This document shows, one piece after another, positions 53,591 through 63,404 of a stretch of 64,000 nt of DNA. Origin of the DNA: Yoonia sp. SS1-5 (GTDB lineage Bacteria > Pseudomonadota > Alphaproteobacteria > Rhodobacterales > Rhodobacteraceae); contig NZ_CP151767.2 in the NCBI RefSeq assembly GCF_038443705.2, forward strand, positions 2,232,001 through 2,296,000. Direction: 5' to 3'. The position numbers and the translations under genes were made by a program. The notes under the pieces are model-generated. The model saw only the letters and a list, made by a program, of their open reading frames with translations, did not search any database and was not told the origin of the DNA. Each line of letters opens with the position of its first letter. Position 1 is the first letter of the stretch.

Positions 53591-55201
53591 TCAGGCCTCC
53601 GCCTCCTCTTCGGCGTCGGTTTCTTCTGCGTCGGCTTCCAGATCAGCCGGATCAACCCAGCCAAGCATCACCCGGGCCGTCATGACCATATTCTGCGCTT
53701 CCTCAAGCGAGACATCAAATGGTTCCAGAACACCGTCATCTTTGCTGCGCTCGCCATCAACAGTGGTCCAGCCACCGGCCAGCTCCCAGTCGGCGCAGGT
53801 TGCGAAATCTTCCAGCGTCTTGACGCCATCATTGCCCAATGCTTCCAGCATTTGGGGTGTCAGACCCTCAAAATCAATAAGGCTCTGCTCGACCCCGGCC
53901 GCGATGGCGGCTTCCATGGCTTTCTTGGCCTGCGCATCAAGATAATCGCGGGCGCGGGCCTGCAATTCACCGGCGGTGCCTTCGTCGACACCTTCAATGA
54001 CCAGCAGTTCCTCGATTTCGACGTAGGCAACTTCCTCGAGGCTGGTAAATCCTTCGGAGACGATCAACTGCGCAAAGAACTCGTCCAGATCCAATGTTTC
54101 CATGAACATTTTGGTGCGCAGCTCGAATTCGGCCTGACGACGCTTGGATTCTTCTTCCTCGGTCATGATGTCGATGTCGAGGCCGGTCAATTGCGACGCA
54201 AGGCGCACGTTCTGGCCGCGGCGACCGATGGCAAGGCTCAGTTGCTCTTCAGGGACCACAACTTCGATTTTGCCGGCTTCTTCGTCCAGAACAACCTTGC
54301 TGACCTCGGCGGGCTGCAATGCGTTCACAAGGAAGGTCGGCATGTCTTCATTCCATGGAATGATGTCGATCTTTTCGCCCTGCAATTCGTTCACAACCGC
54401 CTGCACGCGGGACCCGCGCATACCGACGCAGGCACCGACAGGGTCGATGGAGTTGTCATAGCTGATCACGGCAATCTTGGCGCGCGAACCCGGGTCGCGG
54501 GCGACGGCCTTGATGTCGATCACGCCTTCGTAGATTTCAGGCACTTCCATCTTGAACAGTTCGGCCATGAATTCCGGCGCCGTGCGGGACAGGAAAATCT
54601 GCGGGCCACGCTGCTCACGGCGGACTTCCTTGATGTAGCAGCGGATACGGTCATTCGGGCGATACGCCTCGCGCCCGATCTTTTCGTTGCGGCGCAGCAC
54701 GGCCTCGCCAGCGCCCACATCAACGATGACATTGCCGTATTCTTCACGCTTGACCAGCGCGTTGATGATCGTGCCTGCCTTGTCCTTGAATTCTTCGTAT
54801 TGCTTGTCACGCTCGGCTTCGCGGACCTTTTGCAAGATCACCTGCTTGGCAGATTGGGCGGCGATCCGGCCCAGTTCAACAGGCGGAACCTCTTCGATCA
54901 GCTGTTGGCCGACCTCGGGGTTTTCCATGTATTGCTTGGCCTGTTCGACGGTGAACTCGGCCTGATAATTCTCAAGCTCTTCATCCTCGACCACGGTGCG
55001 GACGCGGGTGAATGTTGCCTTGCCGGTCTTGCGGTCAATCGCGACGCGAATGTCCATTTCGGCGCCGTAGCGAGACTTGGCAGCCCGTGCGAGCGATTCT
55101 TCCATCGCCTCGACCACCAGATTGGGGTCGATCATCTTTTCGCGGGCCACGGCCTCTGCCGTTTGCAAAAGCTCTAGCTGGTTGGCAGACGTAATCGCCA
55201 T
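53591..55201 (-). CDS. nusA: Transcription elongation/termination factor NusA
   Basis: A 536-residue protein with the N-terminal RNA polymerase-binding domain, S1 domain, two KH domains (CVGMRGSRVQAV, AIGRRGQNVRLA) and C-terminal acidic helix-hairpin-helix repeats (LLVIEGVDEGTAGELQ). It modulates pausing, termination and antitermination. It overlaps the rimP stop by one base. The C-terminal tail is unusually Asp/Glu-rich. Confidence 0.97.
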   Translation of the reverse strand: MAITSANQLELLQTAEAVAREKMIDPNLVVEAMEESLARAAKSRYGAEMDIRVAIDRKTGKATFTRVRTVVEDEELENYQAEFTVEQAKQYMENPEVGQQLIEEVPPVELGRIAAQSAKQVILQKVREAERDKQYEEFKDKAGTIINALVKREEYGNVIVDVGAGEAVLRRNEKIGREAYRPNDRIRCYIKEVRREQRGPQIFLSRTAPEFMAELFKMEVPEIYEGVIDIKAVARDPGSRAKIAVISYDNSIDPVGACVGMRGSRVQAVVNELQGEKIDIIPWNEDMPTFLVNALQPAEVSKVVLDEEAGKIEVVVPEEQLSLAIGRRGQNVRLASQLTGLDIDIMTEEEESKRRQAEFELRTKMFMETLDLDEFFAQLIVSEGFTSLEEVAYVEIEELLVIEGVDEGTAGELQARARDYLDAQAKKAMEAAIAAGVEQSLIDFEGLTPQMLEALGNDGVKTLEDFATCADWELAGGWTTVDGERSKDDGVLEPFDVSLEEAQNMVMTARVMLGWVDPADLEADAEETDAEEEAEA

Positions 55202-55776
55202 CAGGTGTTCTCCTCACCATCTATGATAGTTTCAATCTCATCAAATTGGGCCTCGTCGATCTGGCCCGCATCCTTGCGCCCGCGCAAAACGTCGCGGATC
55301 AATTCATCTGTCAGAACCAGCTTGGCATCCGACAACCATTCAAATTTCAGACCAACGGTGCCTTCGGCGATGTTGATCAGTATCTCGTCACCTTCGGTGC
55401 CGGCCAGTTCCCCTTTGAACCTGCGACGGCCGTCGATCAATTGCTCGGTCTCGACCTTCGCTTCAAACCCGGCCCATTGATCAAAATCCTTCATCCGGGT
55501 CAGCGGGCGATCAATCCCGGGGCTGGAGACCTCAAGGTTATAGACATCCAGAATCGGGTCTTCGACATCCAATACCGCACCCAATGCGGTGGAAATCTGC
55601 CCGCATTCGTCCACCTCGATCTGACCGTCGGGGCGTTGCACCATGATCTGCAGAATGGTTTCCTTGCCCGACATCATCCGGACGCGCACAACCTCAAACC
55701 CCATATCCTCGACAACGGGGGTCACAATCTCTGCAATCCGGCGATCTATCGCCGCTTTCGCGATCAAGTCATTCAT
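55201..55776 (-). CDS. rimP: Ribosome maturation factor RimP
   Basis: A 191-residue protein needed for 30S subunit maturation, with the typical segments [36 protein letters not shown] and FKGEL. I chose ATG 55776 because a GGCGG lies nine bases upstream; ATGs at 55782 and 55785 are alternatives. It is the first gene of the nusA-infB operon and is preceded by a terminator-like hairpin only about 24 bases away. Confidence 0.93.
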   Translation of the reverse strand: MNDLIAKAAIDRRIAEIVTPVVEDMGFEVVRVRMMSGKETILQIMVQRPDGQIEVDECGQISTALGAVLDVEDPILDVYNLEVSSPGIDRPLTRMKDFDQWAGFEAKVETEQLIDGRRRFKGELAGTEGDEILINIAEGTVGLKFEWLSDAKLVLTDELIRDVLRGRKDAGQIDEAQFDEIETIIDGEENT

Positions 55777-55800
55777 CAGCATCATCCGCCATTGCGGCAC

Positions 55801-55824
55801 AAAAAAACGGGCGCGCGGCCCGTT
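55801..55824 (-). terminator. Terminator hairpin in the rimP leader (candidate attenuator)
   Basis: Read on the minus strand, AACGGGC and GCCCGTT pair around a five-base loop, followed by an uninterrupted run of seven T (55807-55801 region). It ends about 24 bases before the rimP start. It may terminate panBC read-through or act as a regulated attenuator of the rimP-nusA-infB operon. Confidence 0.75.
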
Positions 55825-55878
55825 GATATTTCCCGGTGGAGCCGTGGGGGTGGAAGCCAAGGCGCCGCTGTTGAGGAT

Positions 55879-55907
55879 GATATACGCCGAGTTCTGCGAG
55901 TCTGCAA
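55879..55907 (-). promoter_or_regulatory. Probable housekeeping promoter of rimP-nusA-ylxR-infB
   Basis: On the minus strand TTGCAG (55907-55902) and TATATC (55884-55879) are separated by exactly 17 bases, a good sigma-70-like promoter. Transcription from here would pass through the terminator hairpin at 55824-55801 before reaching rimP at 55776. Confidence 0.6.
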
Positions 55908-56038
55908 GGGGCACCGGAACCATATCCCGGCTTTGACCCGCGCACCGGCGCGGACCATCCCGCAAGCTATTGGTTTGGCTGCTTATAAGCACCAGCTACG
56001 GGCATCGCATCAATGCCCCCGCCATGACGATGCGTCGT

Positions 56039-56896
56039 TCAATCCGGCGGCGCATCGACCGCAATGTTGTCAATCAACCGTACCCCGGCCAGCCATGCGG
56101 CTGCGAATAGTCGTGCGCCGGGTTTGGTTTGATCCAATAGCGACAAATCCCCCCCGTCGCGCAATTCCAGATAGTCGATCTCGGTGAAGCCCGCATTCAG
56201 AATGCCAGTGCGTGCGTCATCCACGATATCAGACATCGCGGCGCCATCCAAAAGCTGATCACGCAGATCGTTCATGACTTGCGCAAGCATTGGCGCCTTG
56301 ATCCGCGACCGATCCGACAGCAACAGATTGCGCGACGACATCGCGAGACCGTCCTCTTCGCGGATCGTGGGACAGCCCACAACCTCAACCCCCAAATCCA
56401 GATCTGCCGCCATGCGCCGCACGATTTGCAGCTGTTGGTAGTCCTTCTCTCCGAAAAACGCGAAATCCGCTGCTGTCTGGGTGAAAAGCTTGGATACCAC
56501 CGTTGCGACCCCGTCAAAATGCCCCGGACGGGCCTCGCCGCAGAGCATGTCTGTCAGGCCACCAACCGACACGGTCGTCGCAAACCCGTCAGGGTAAATC
56601 TGATCCGGGTCCGGCACGTAAATCAGGTCAACCCCGATGCTTTCCAGCTTGCGTGCGTCTTCCTGCTCTGTCCTTGGGTAGTTCTTGAGGTCGTCGGGAT
56701 CATTGAATTGCTTAGGGTTCACAAAAATAGTCACGATCACCCGATCACATGCAGCCCGCGCCGCACGGGCGAGCGACAGATGACCCTGATGCAATGCCCC
56801 CATGGTCGGCACAACGCCAATCGTCTCGCCCGCCTTGCGCCAGCCACCGGTGAGCACCCGCAGCCCCGCCAGTTGCCGCTCAATCGGGGCGATCAC
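56039..56896 (-). CDS. panC: Pantothenate synthetase
   Basis: A 285-residue ligase joining pantoate and beta-alanine with ATP. The nucleotide-binding motif is [14 protein letters not shown], with further signatures [18 protein letters not shown] and AMSSRN. It overlaps panB by four bases, and the pair supplies vitamin B5 for coenzyme A. Confidence 0.95.
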   Translation of the reverse strand: MIAPIERQLAGLRVLTGGWRKAGETIGVVPTMGALHQGHLSLARAARAACDRVIVTIFVNPKQFNDPDDLKNYPRTEQEDARKLESIGVDLIYVPDPDQIYPDGFATTVSVGGLTDMLCGEARPGHFDGVATVVSKLFTQTAADFAFFGEKDYQQLQIVRRMAADLDLGVEVVGCPTIREEDGLAMSSRNLLLSDRSRIKAPMLAQVMNDLRDQLLDGAAMSDIVDDARTGILNAGFTEIDYLELRDGGDLSLLDQTKPGARLFAAAWLAGVRLIDNIAVDAPPD

Positions 56897-57717
56897 TGTG
56901 GCAGCTCATCAGCAAAGATATGTGCCGCTGCCGGGAAGGTCCGCGCGCGCACCTCGGCGGCATAGGCCGCAATGGCCGCTTCGCCATCATCACCCAGCTG
57001 CGCATAGCGTTTCACGAACTTCGCCTTGAAGGCTGTGAACAGCCCAAGCATGTCGTCAACCACCAGGATCTGCCCGTCGCAGCCGGGACTGGCGCCAATG
57101 CCGATGGTGGGGATGGGGATCATCGCTGTCACCTCATCCGCCAGCGTGGCCGGGATCTTTTCCAGGACCACAGCAAATGCGCCCGCGTCGCTGACCGCCT
57201 GCGCATCTGCAACCAGCGCCGCACGGGCATCACCCCGCCCCTGCACCTTGTAGCCGCCAAGCGTGTTCACCGATTGCGGGGTCAGACCAATATGGGCCAT
57301 CACCGGAATGCCCCGCGCCACCAAGAAAGCAATGGTGTCCGCCATATCCACACCGCCTTCCAGCTTGACGGCGCCTGCCCCGGTTTCGGCCATCAGGCGG
57401 GCGGCATTGCGAAAGGCCTGTGCCGGATTTTCCTCATATGATCCAAAGGGCATATCAATGACCATCATCGCCTGCCGCAAGCCCCGTGCGACGGCCTGAC
57501 CATGCATGATCATCATCTCCATCGTGACACCCAGGGTTGAGGGCAGCCCATGCAGAACCATCCCCACACTGTCGCCGACCAACACAAAATCGCAATGCGC
57601 ATCCATCATCTGGGCCATTGGGGTCGTGTAGGCGGTCAGGCTGACAAGGGGCGTCCCCCCTTTGGCCGCACGAATGTCATCGGGCAGCGGTGCGCGTTTT
57701 TTGGCTGTTGCACTCAT
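56893..57717 (-). CDS. panB: 3-methyl-2-oxobutanoate hydroxymethyltransferase
   Basis: A 274-residue (beta/alpha)8 enzyme making ketopantoate from alpha-ketoisovalerate and methylenetetrahydrofolate. Recognisable segments are [31 protein letters not shown] (read in parts), [20 protein letters not shown] and [14 protein letters not shown]. It is the first gene of a leftward panB-panC unit and divergent from the ABC operon on its right. Confidence 0.95.
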   Translation of the reverse strand: MSATAKKRAPLPDDIRAAKGGTPLVSLTAYTTPMAQMMDAHCDFVLVGDSVGMVLHGLPSTLGVTMEMMIMHGQAVARGLRQAMMVIDMPFGSYEENPAQAFRNAARLMAETGAGAVKLEGGVDMADTIAFLVARGIPVMAHIGLTPQSVNTLGGYKVQGRGDARAALVADAQAVSDAGAFAVVLEKIPATLADEVTAMIPIPTIGIGASPGCDGQILVVDDMLGLFTAFKAKFVKRYAQLGDDGEAAIAAYAAEVRARTFPAAAHIFADELPQ

Positions 57718-57833
57718 GGCGTCTCCTTTTGTGAAATGGGGGATAACGGCCTTGGCAGGGCCTTTCCAGTGCCAAGGGCTTGATTTGGCAATAGACAGTG
57801 TGAAGACTGATCATAACCATGAGGGGGAAGATC

Positions 57834-59309
57834 ATGACAAAATTTGCACCAACCGGGCTGGCAGCAGCCTTGGCCTTTTGCGCCACAACCGGGCTTGCAC
57901 AGGACAGCATAACCGTCGCCATTCAGCTGGAGCCACCAAATCTTGACCCCACAGGCGGGGCGGCACAGGCGATTGACTCTGTTCTTTATGCGAACGTGTT
58001 CGAGGGGCTGACCCGGTTTGATGCAGAGGGGGCGATTATCCGCGGGCTCGCGCAAAGCTGGGACATCTCGGATGACGGGCTTGTCTACACTTTCAACCTA
58101 GCGGCTGGGGTGACTTTTCACGATGGCACCACCATGGACGCAGAGGACGTGAAATTCAGCCTTGATCGCGCCCGGGCCGAGAACAGTATCAATGCCCAAA
58201 AGGGGCTGTTTGCGGGGATCACCGACGTCACCGTGGTTGAGCCCCTGATTGTGCAAGTGACCCTTGACCAGCCAAACGGGAATTTCTTGTTCAACATGGC
58301 TTGGGGGGATGCGGTTATTGTCGCCCCCGAAAGTATCGAGGATATCGCAAGCAATCCTGTTGGCACCGGTCCATTTACCTTTACGGATTGGGTGCAGGGC
58401 GACCGTCTGGAGCTGACCCGCAACCCGGATTACTGGGGGCCTGCGCCCGCGCTGGAAAGTGCCACTTTCCGCTTTATCGCTGACCCCACAGCGGCGTTCG
58501 CGGCCGTGATGGCCGAAGATGTTGATGCCTTCATAGGCTTCCCCGCACCCGAGAACCTGCCGCAATTCGAGGCGGATCCGCGGTTTCAGGTCCTTGTCGG
58601 GAATACCGAAGGCGAGACGATCCTGTCGACCAACAACAAAATGCCCCCCTTTGATGATGTGCTGGTCCGGCAGGCGGTTGCCCATGCAATTGACCGGCAG
58701 GCCATCATTGATGGCGCCATGTTCGGGCTGGGCACGCCCATTGGAACCCATTTTGCACCGCACAACCCCGACTACGTCGATCTATTGGCAAACTCCCCCC
58801 ATGACCCCGACAAGGCCCGCGCACTCTTGGCCGAGGCGGGCTTTCCGGACGGCTTCACCACAACGTTGAAACTGCCGCCCCCATCCTATGCGCGACGCGG
58901 GGGTGAAATCATCGCGGCGCAATTGCGGGCGGTCGGCATTGAAACCGAAATCACCAATCTGGAATGGTCGCAATGGATCGAAGAGGTCTTTACCAACAAG
59001 GATTTCGGCCTGTCTATCGTCAGCCACACAGAGCCGATGGATATCGGGATTTACGCCAATCCTGACTACTACTTCCAATACGACAATCCGGATTTTCAGG
59101 CATTGATGACCGAACTGAATGCGACGACCGACCCCGCCGGCCGCAGTGATATTCTGGCCAAGGCCCAAACGATCATTTCCGAAGACTACGTCAACGGCTA
59201 CCTGTTCGAATTGGCGGTGGCCACTGTGGCCAAGGCCGGTATTCGGGGGCTTTGGCTGAACCAACCGACAGCTGCGGTTGATCTGACCGGCGTCAGCTGG
59301 GCTGAGTAA
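57834..59309 (+). CDS. Family-5 extracellular solute-binding protein (oligopeptide-type ABC importer)
   Basis: A 491-residue periplasmic binding protein with a Sec signal (hydrophobic core ending GLAQD near residue 24). The SBP_bac_5 signature is seen in LEPPNLDPTGG, VYTFNLAAGVTFHDG, VGTGPFTFTDW and RQAVAHAIDRQ. Such proteins bind peptides, opines, glycosides or other amphipathic solutes. ATG 57834 follows GGGGGAAG; an ATG at 57819 would add five residues. It is the first gene of the operon reaching 63404 and probably beyond. Confidence 0.88.
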   Translation: MTKFAPTGLAAALAFCATTGLAQDSITVAIQLEPPNLDPTGGAAQAIDSVLYANVFEGLTRFDAEGAIIRGLAQSWDISDDGLVYTFNLAAGVTFHDGTTMDAEDVKFSLDRARAENSINAQKGLFAGITDVTVVEPLIVQVTLDQPNGNFLFNMAWGDAVIVAPESIEDIASNPVGTGPFTFTDWVQGDRLELTRNPDYWGPAPALESATFRFIADPTAAFAAVMAEDVDAFIGFPAPENLPQFEADPRFQVLVGNTEGETILSTNNKMPPFDDVLVRQAVAHAIDRQAIIDGAMFGLGTPIGTHFAPHNPDYVDLLANSPHDPDKARALLAEAGFPDGFTTTLKLPPPSYARRGGEIIAAQLRAVGIETEITNLEWSQWIEEVFTNKDFGLSIVSHTEPMDIGIYANPDYYFQYDNPDFQALMTELNATTDPAGRSDILAKAQTIISEDYVNGYLFELAVATVAKAGIRGLWLNQPTAAVDLTGVSWAE

Positions 59310-59552
59310 GTGGCAAATGCCAATAAACAAGCGCGTGCCCTGATCGAAGGGCGCGCGGTGCGGTCTATCGACAATATGCAGGGCTACAAAGACCGGATGC
59401 TTTTGGCCCGCCGGGCCATCGACAAGGCCCATGATGTGGGCGCCCCGCTGATTTTCATTCAGGACGTCCACCGCCCCGATCTGGTTGATTTTGGTCCCGA
59501 GCTTAACCGGGTGCGCGCAATGGATCGTACCATGCAACGGGCTGCCGAATAG
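59310..59552 (+). pseudogene. Truncated isochorismatase-like cysteine hydrolase remnant
   Basis: An 80-codon frame starting with GTG directly after the binding-protein stop. Its segments SIDNMQGYKDRM, LARRAIDKAHDVGAPLIF and IQDVHRPDLVDFGPEL match the N-terminal third of isochorismatase-type hydrolases, which are usually near 200 residues. The Lys and nucleophilic Cys parts of the active site are missing, and the tail (VRAMDRTMQRAAE) looks unrelated. It is most likely a decayed gene kept as a spacer in the operon. Confidence 0.55.
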
Positions 59553-59555
59553 TTG

Positions 59556-60059
59556 ATGCAGATCCGTCCAGAGACAGCCAGTGACACAAGGACTATCCGG
59601 GAACTGACCGAAGTTGCCTTTGCCCCCATGCCCTATGGCGACGGGACAGAGGGCGCGTGCATTGATCGGTTGCGCATTGACGGTGACCTGACGCTGTCGC
59701 TGGTCGCGGACGAGGCCGGGGAGATCATCGGCCATGTCGCCTTTTCCCCCGCCCAGATCAGCAAAGCGACCGGCGATTGGTATGGGCTGGGGCCGATATC
59801 CGTGCGGGCGGATCGACAAAAGCAGGGTATCGGCACCATGCTTGCGCAGGCAGGGCTGAAACAGCTCAAAACACGCGGGGCTGCGGGCTGCGTTCTGATC
59901 GGCAGACCCGCAGTCTATGGCCCTATGGGGTTTGTCTCGGACGGGAACCTGACGCATGGCAAGCTCGACACCGCCCTTGTGCAATATATCGGTCTGAATG
60001 GGACACCCCCCAAGGGCGAGGTTACCTTTGCCCCAGCCCTGCAAGAGACAAGCCCGTGA
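59556..60059 (+). CDS. GNAT-family N-acetyltransferase
   Basis: A 167-residue GNAT enzyme with the acetyl-CoA pyrophosphate loop in VRADRQKQGIGTMLAQAGL and a beta-bulge segment before it (GLGPISV). It resembles the YhbS-type subgroup, judged by GHVAFSPAQI and YGPMGF. The acceptor is unknown; its place in the ABC operon suggests it modifies the imported compound. ATG 59556 has no clear ribosome binding site, and TTG 59553 is the alternative. Confidence 0.85.
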   Translation: MQIRPETASDTRTIRELTEVAFAPMPYGDGTEGACIDRLRIDGDLTLSLVADEAGEIIGHVAFSPAQISKATGDWYGLGPISVRADRQKQGIGTMLAQAGLKQLKTRGAAGCVLIGRPAVYGPMGFVSDGNLTHGKLDTALVQYIGLNGTPPKGEVTFAPALQETSP

Positions 60060-61000
60060 TCCGCTATACGCTTGGCCGTCTCACATCGCTGGTGATCAGC
60101 CTGTTTGTCGCATCCATCGTGATTTTTGCGGTGATCGAGGTGATCCCGGGCGACCCTGCAGCCTTCATGCTGGGTGTGAATGCGCGCCCCGACACATTGG
60201 CGGCATTGCGGGCCGAGATGGGGCTGGATCAGCCATTGGTGCTGCGCTACCTCGACTGGGTGACCGGCTTGCTGCGCGGGGATTTCGGCCAATCCTGGAC
60301 CTACAAGACCCCGGTCGCCGAACTGATCGCGGATCGGATATGGGTCTCGCTTCCGCTGGCGATCTACGCGCTGATCCTATCAACGTTGTTGGCTTTTCCT
60401 GCGGGGATATTTGCGGCCAGTCGCCGTGGCAGTGCAGGTGATGTGACCATCATGGGGGCCACCCAACTGGGGGTAGCGATCCCGAATTTCTGGTTTGCGA
60501 TGATCCTTGTGCTGATCTTTGCCATCAATCTGCGCTGGTTCAGTGCGGGCGGGTTTCCGGGCTGGGACAACCCGTTGCTGGCCCTGCAATCACTGACATT
60601 GCCTGCGATTGCGCTGGCCTTGCCGCAAGCCGCAATATTGGCGCGCGTCATGCGCTCGTCCCTGCTGGACATGCTGGGCGAGGACTTTATCCGCACCGCC
60701 CGCGCCAAGGGGCTTACCGCCCGGCAGGCGCTTTGGCGGCATGCGGTGCGGAACGCGCTGATCCCGGTGCTGACCATCATCGGGCTGCAGTTTTCCTTCC
60801 TGCTTGCAGGCGGGATCATCATTGAGCAGGTGTTCTTTCTGCCCGGGCTGGGCCGGTTGATTTTCCAGTCGATCAGCGCGCGTGACCTGATAGTGGTGGA
60901 AAGCGTCGTGATGCTGTTGGTCTTTACCGTGATCATCGTCAACTTTGCCGTTGATCTGGCCTATGCTGCCGTCGACCCAAGATTGCGGCGCAAGGCATGA
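60056..61000 (+). CDS. Oligopeptide-type ABC importer permease 1 (DppB-like)
   Basis: A 314-residue inner-membrane permease of the DppB/OppB type with about six helices. The periplasmic N-terminal segment ends with the typical GDPAAFMLG and GLLRGDFGQSW, and the coupling loop is FIRTARAKGLTARQAL. GTG 60056 overlaps the GNAT stop as GTGA. It forms the channel with the next gene's product. Confidence 0.9.
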   Translation: MIRYTLGRLTSLVISLFVASIVIFAVIEVIPGDPAAFMLGVNARPDTLAALRAEMGLDQPLVLRYLDWVTGLLRGDFGQSWTYKTPVAELIADRIWVSLPLAIYALILSTLLAFPAGIFAASRRGSAGDVTIMGATQLGVAIPNFWFAMILVLIFAINLRWFSAGGFPGWDNPLLALQSLTLPAIALALPQAAILARVMRSSLLDMLGEDFIRTARAKGLTARQALWRHAVRNALIPVLTIIGLQFSFLLAGGIIIEQVFFLPGLGRLIFQSISARDLIVVESVVMLLVFTVIIVNFAVDLAYAAVDPRLRRKA

Positions 61001-61812
61001 GCCGGGGTCTGATCATCGGCATGGTCCTGTCGGTCGTCTTCGTGGGGCTGGCAGCGCTGTCATTCGTCTGGACACCCTATGACATCGAAACGCTCGACAT
61101 CCCGAACAAGTTGAAGGCCGCGGGCGGGTCCAATCTGCTGGGGACAGATCATTTCGGGCGGGACATTCTGTCGATGATCATGATGGGCGCGCGGACCTCG
61201 ATTGCTGTCGCCCTGCTGGCTGTGGGCATTGGCATGGCACTGGGGGTTCCGCTGGGTCTGCTGGCAGCAGCACGGCGGGGGTCGTTGCTGGACGAGCTGA
61301 TCATGCGCGGCAATGATCTTGTTTTTGCATTCCCATCGCTGGTGATTGCGATTCTGATTACGGCTGTTTTTGGGGCGTCTGCGGTCAATGCGATTATTGC
61401 CATCGGCATTTTCAATATTCCGGTCTTTGCGCGCCTGACACGCGGTGCCGCTTTGCCCTTGTGGGAACGTGACTTTGTCCTCGCCGCCCGGGTTTGTGGG
61501 AAATCCGCGACACGCATATCCGTGGAACATATCCTGCCCAATATCACCAACCTGATGATCGTGCAGGGAACGATCCAGTTCTCACTCGGCATTCTTGCCG
61601 AGGCCGCCCTGTCCTATATCGGTCTGGGCGCACAACCACCGACGGCCAGTTGGGGGCGGATGTTGGCGGATGCGCAAACCCTGGTCAGTATTGCGCCGCA
61701 TACCGCACTGGTGCCGGGCTTTGCTATCCTGCTGATGGTGCTGGGCCTGAACCTGTTGGGGGACGGGCTGCGCGACTGGCTGGATCCGCGCATCCGGGTG
61801 GCCCGCACATGA
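60997..61812 (+). CDS. Oligopeptide-type ABC importer permease 2 (DppC-like)
   Basis: A 271-residue permease of the DppC/OppC type. Signatures are LLGTDHFGRDILSMIMMGAR near the N-terminus and the coupling loop FVLAARVCGKSATRI. Both ends overlap neighbouring genes by four bases (ATGA), showing one tightly coupled operon. Confidence 0.9.
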   Translation: MSRGLIIGMVLSVVFVGLAALSFVWTPYDIETLDIPNKLKAAGGSNLLGTDHFGRDILSMIMMGARTSIAVALLAVGIGMALGVPLGLLAAARRGSLLDELIMRGNDLVFAFPSLVIAILITAVFGASAVNAIIAIGIFNIPVFARLTRGAALPLWERDFVLAARVCGKSATRISVEHILPNITNLMIVQGTIQFSLGILAEAALSYIGLGAQPPTASWGRMLADAQTLVSIAPHTALVPGFAILLMVLGLNLLGDGLRDWLDPRIRVART

Positions 61813-63404
61813 GCCTGCTGCATATCAAGGATCTGTCGCTATCAATCGCCGACACGCCAATCCTGCACGGGATCGCGCTTGACATGCAGCGCGGCGAAAT
61901 CGTCGCAATCACCGGCGAAAGCGGCTCGGGCAAGTCGATGACCGCGCTGTCGGTTATGGGGCTGTTGCCGCGCGGAGCTGTCGCACGTGGGCAGATCAGC
62001 CTTGACGGCACGGATATCCTGACAACACCCGAGGCCGCGCTGTGCCAAATGCGCGGCAACGCAATGGGAATGGTGTTTCAGGAACCCATGACCGCGCTGA
62101 ACCCGGTCAAGACCATCGGGGCGCAGGTGGCCGAAACAATCCTGATCCATGAAAAGACCACCAGGGCGGTTGCGCACCAGCGCGCAGCCGACATGCTGAT
62201 CCGGGTCGGGTTGAATGTGTCCCCCTCGCGCTATCCGCATGAATTATCGGGGGGGCAACGCCAGCGGGTTGTCATCGCCATGGCCATCGCCCTGCGCCCC
62301 AAACTGTTGATCGCGGATGAACCGACCACGGCGCTTGACGTCACAACGCAGGCCCGCATTCTTGATCTGCTGCGTGATCTGGTCCGCGAGTTCGATATGG
62401 GGCTCTTGCTGATCACCCATGATCTGGCGGTGGTCGCTGATATCGCGGATCATATTGTCGTCATGCAGCACGGCCGCGTCGTGGAAACAGCCCCGACAGG
62501 GCAGCTGTTGCACAACATGACCCATCCCTACACCAAGGCGCTTTTCGCGGCATCGACACATGCGGTCAGCCTGCCGGATCATCCGCCAAAGGCGCCGCTT
62601 TTGTCTGTTACGGGCGTCACGCGCGATTATGGGCTGCCGCGCGCCCGGGTTCTTGGCCCACGGCCGACCTTCCGGGCGTTGAACAAGGTCAGTTTTGACA
62701 TCGGACAAAGCGAACGTGTCGGGCTGGTGGGCGAAAGCGGGTGCGGAAAATCGACCCTGACCCGCGCCATTCTGGGGCTGGAGCCGGTTCAGGGCGGGCA
62801 GATCACCCTATCCGGTCAGCCCGTCTTTGCCGGGCGCAAACCCAATCTGGCCGTTCGCCGCAAGATGCAGGTTGTTTTCCAGGACCCCTATAGCAGCTTC
62901 AATCCGCGCCATAAGGTTGACCGTTTGATCACCGAACCTTTCCATCTGCTGGAAACCCCGCCCACCAAGGCAGACCGGCGCAACAGAATTGCCAAGGCAC
63001 TGTCCGATGTCGGATTGTCCGAAAGTGATGCGGATAAATATATCCACGAGTTTTCCGGCGGACAGCGGCAGCGTATCGCGATTGCCCGCGCCCTGATCGT
63101 GGAACCGGAACTGATCATCTTTGACGAGGCCGTATCGGCCCTCGATGTCTCCGTGCGGGCGCAGGTTCTGGACCTGATTGCAGCCCTTTGTCACAAGCGG
63201 CCGCTGGCATATCTCTTTATCAGCCACGATCTGTCGGTTGTGCGCAGCATCACCGACCGTGTTATGGTCATGAAATCGGGCGAGATTGTCGAACAGGGCG
63301 ACACAGAGACGATCTTTGCCAATCCAGTGCATGACTACACGAAAAGCCTGATCAACGCCGCCCCCCAACTTCCGGATATCGCGCATGCCACTGTCCCCGT
63401 TTAA
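61809..63404 (+). CDS. Double-domain ABC ATPase (DppD-DppF fusion)
   Basis: A 531-residue protein with two complete ATPase domains, corresponding to DppD and DppF joined in one chain. First domain: Walker A GESGSGKS, signature LSGGQRQR, Walker B LLIADEPTTALD. Second domain: Walker A GESGCGKST, signature FSGGQRQR, Walker B LIIFDEAVSALD. It powers the importer encoded upstream. ATG 61809 overlaps the permease stop; a longer frame back to 61494 lies inside the permease gene. Confidence 0.92.
   Translation: MSLLHIKDLSLSIADTPILHGIALDMQRGEIVAITGESGSGKSMTALSVMGLLPRGAVARGQISLDGTDILTTPEAALCQMRGNAMGMVFQEPMTALNPVKTIGAQVAETILIHEKTTRAVAHQRAADMLIRVGLNVSPSRYPHELSGGQRQRVVIAMAIALRPKLLIADEPTTALDVTTQARILDLLRDLVREFDMGLLLITHDLAVVADIADHIVVMQHGRVVETAPTGQLLHNMTHPYTKALFAASTHAVSLPDHPPKAPLLSVTGVTRDYGLPRARVLGPRPTFRALNKVSFDIGQSERVGLVGESGCGKSTLTRAILGLEPVQGGQITLSGQPVFAGRKPNLAVRRKMQVVFQDPYSSFNPRHKVDRLITEPFHLLETPPTKADRRNRIAKALSDVGLSESDADKYIHEFSGGQRQRIAIARALIVEPELIIFDEAVSALDVSVRAQVLDLIAALCHKRPLAYLFISHDLSVVRSITDRVMVMKSGEIVEQGDTETIFANPVHDYTKSLINAAPQLPDIAHATVPV

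Noticed and set aside
53342..55177. A 611-codon rightward open frame
   Set aside because: It is antisense to nusA and shows no protein features.
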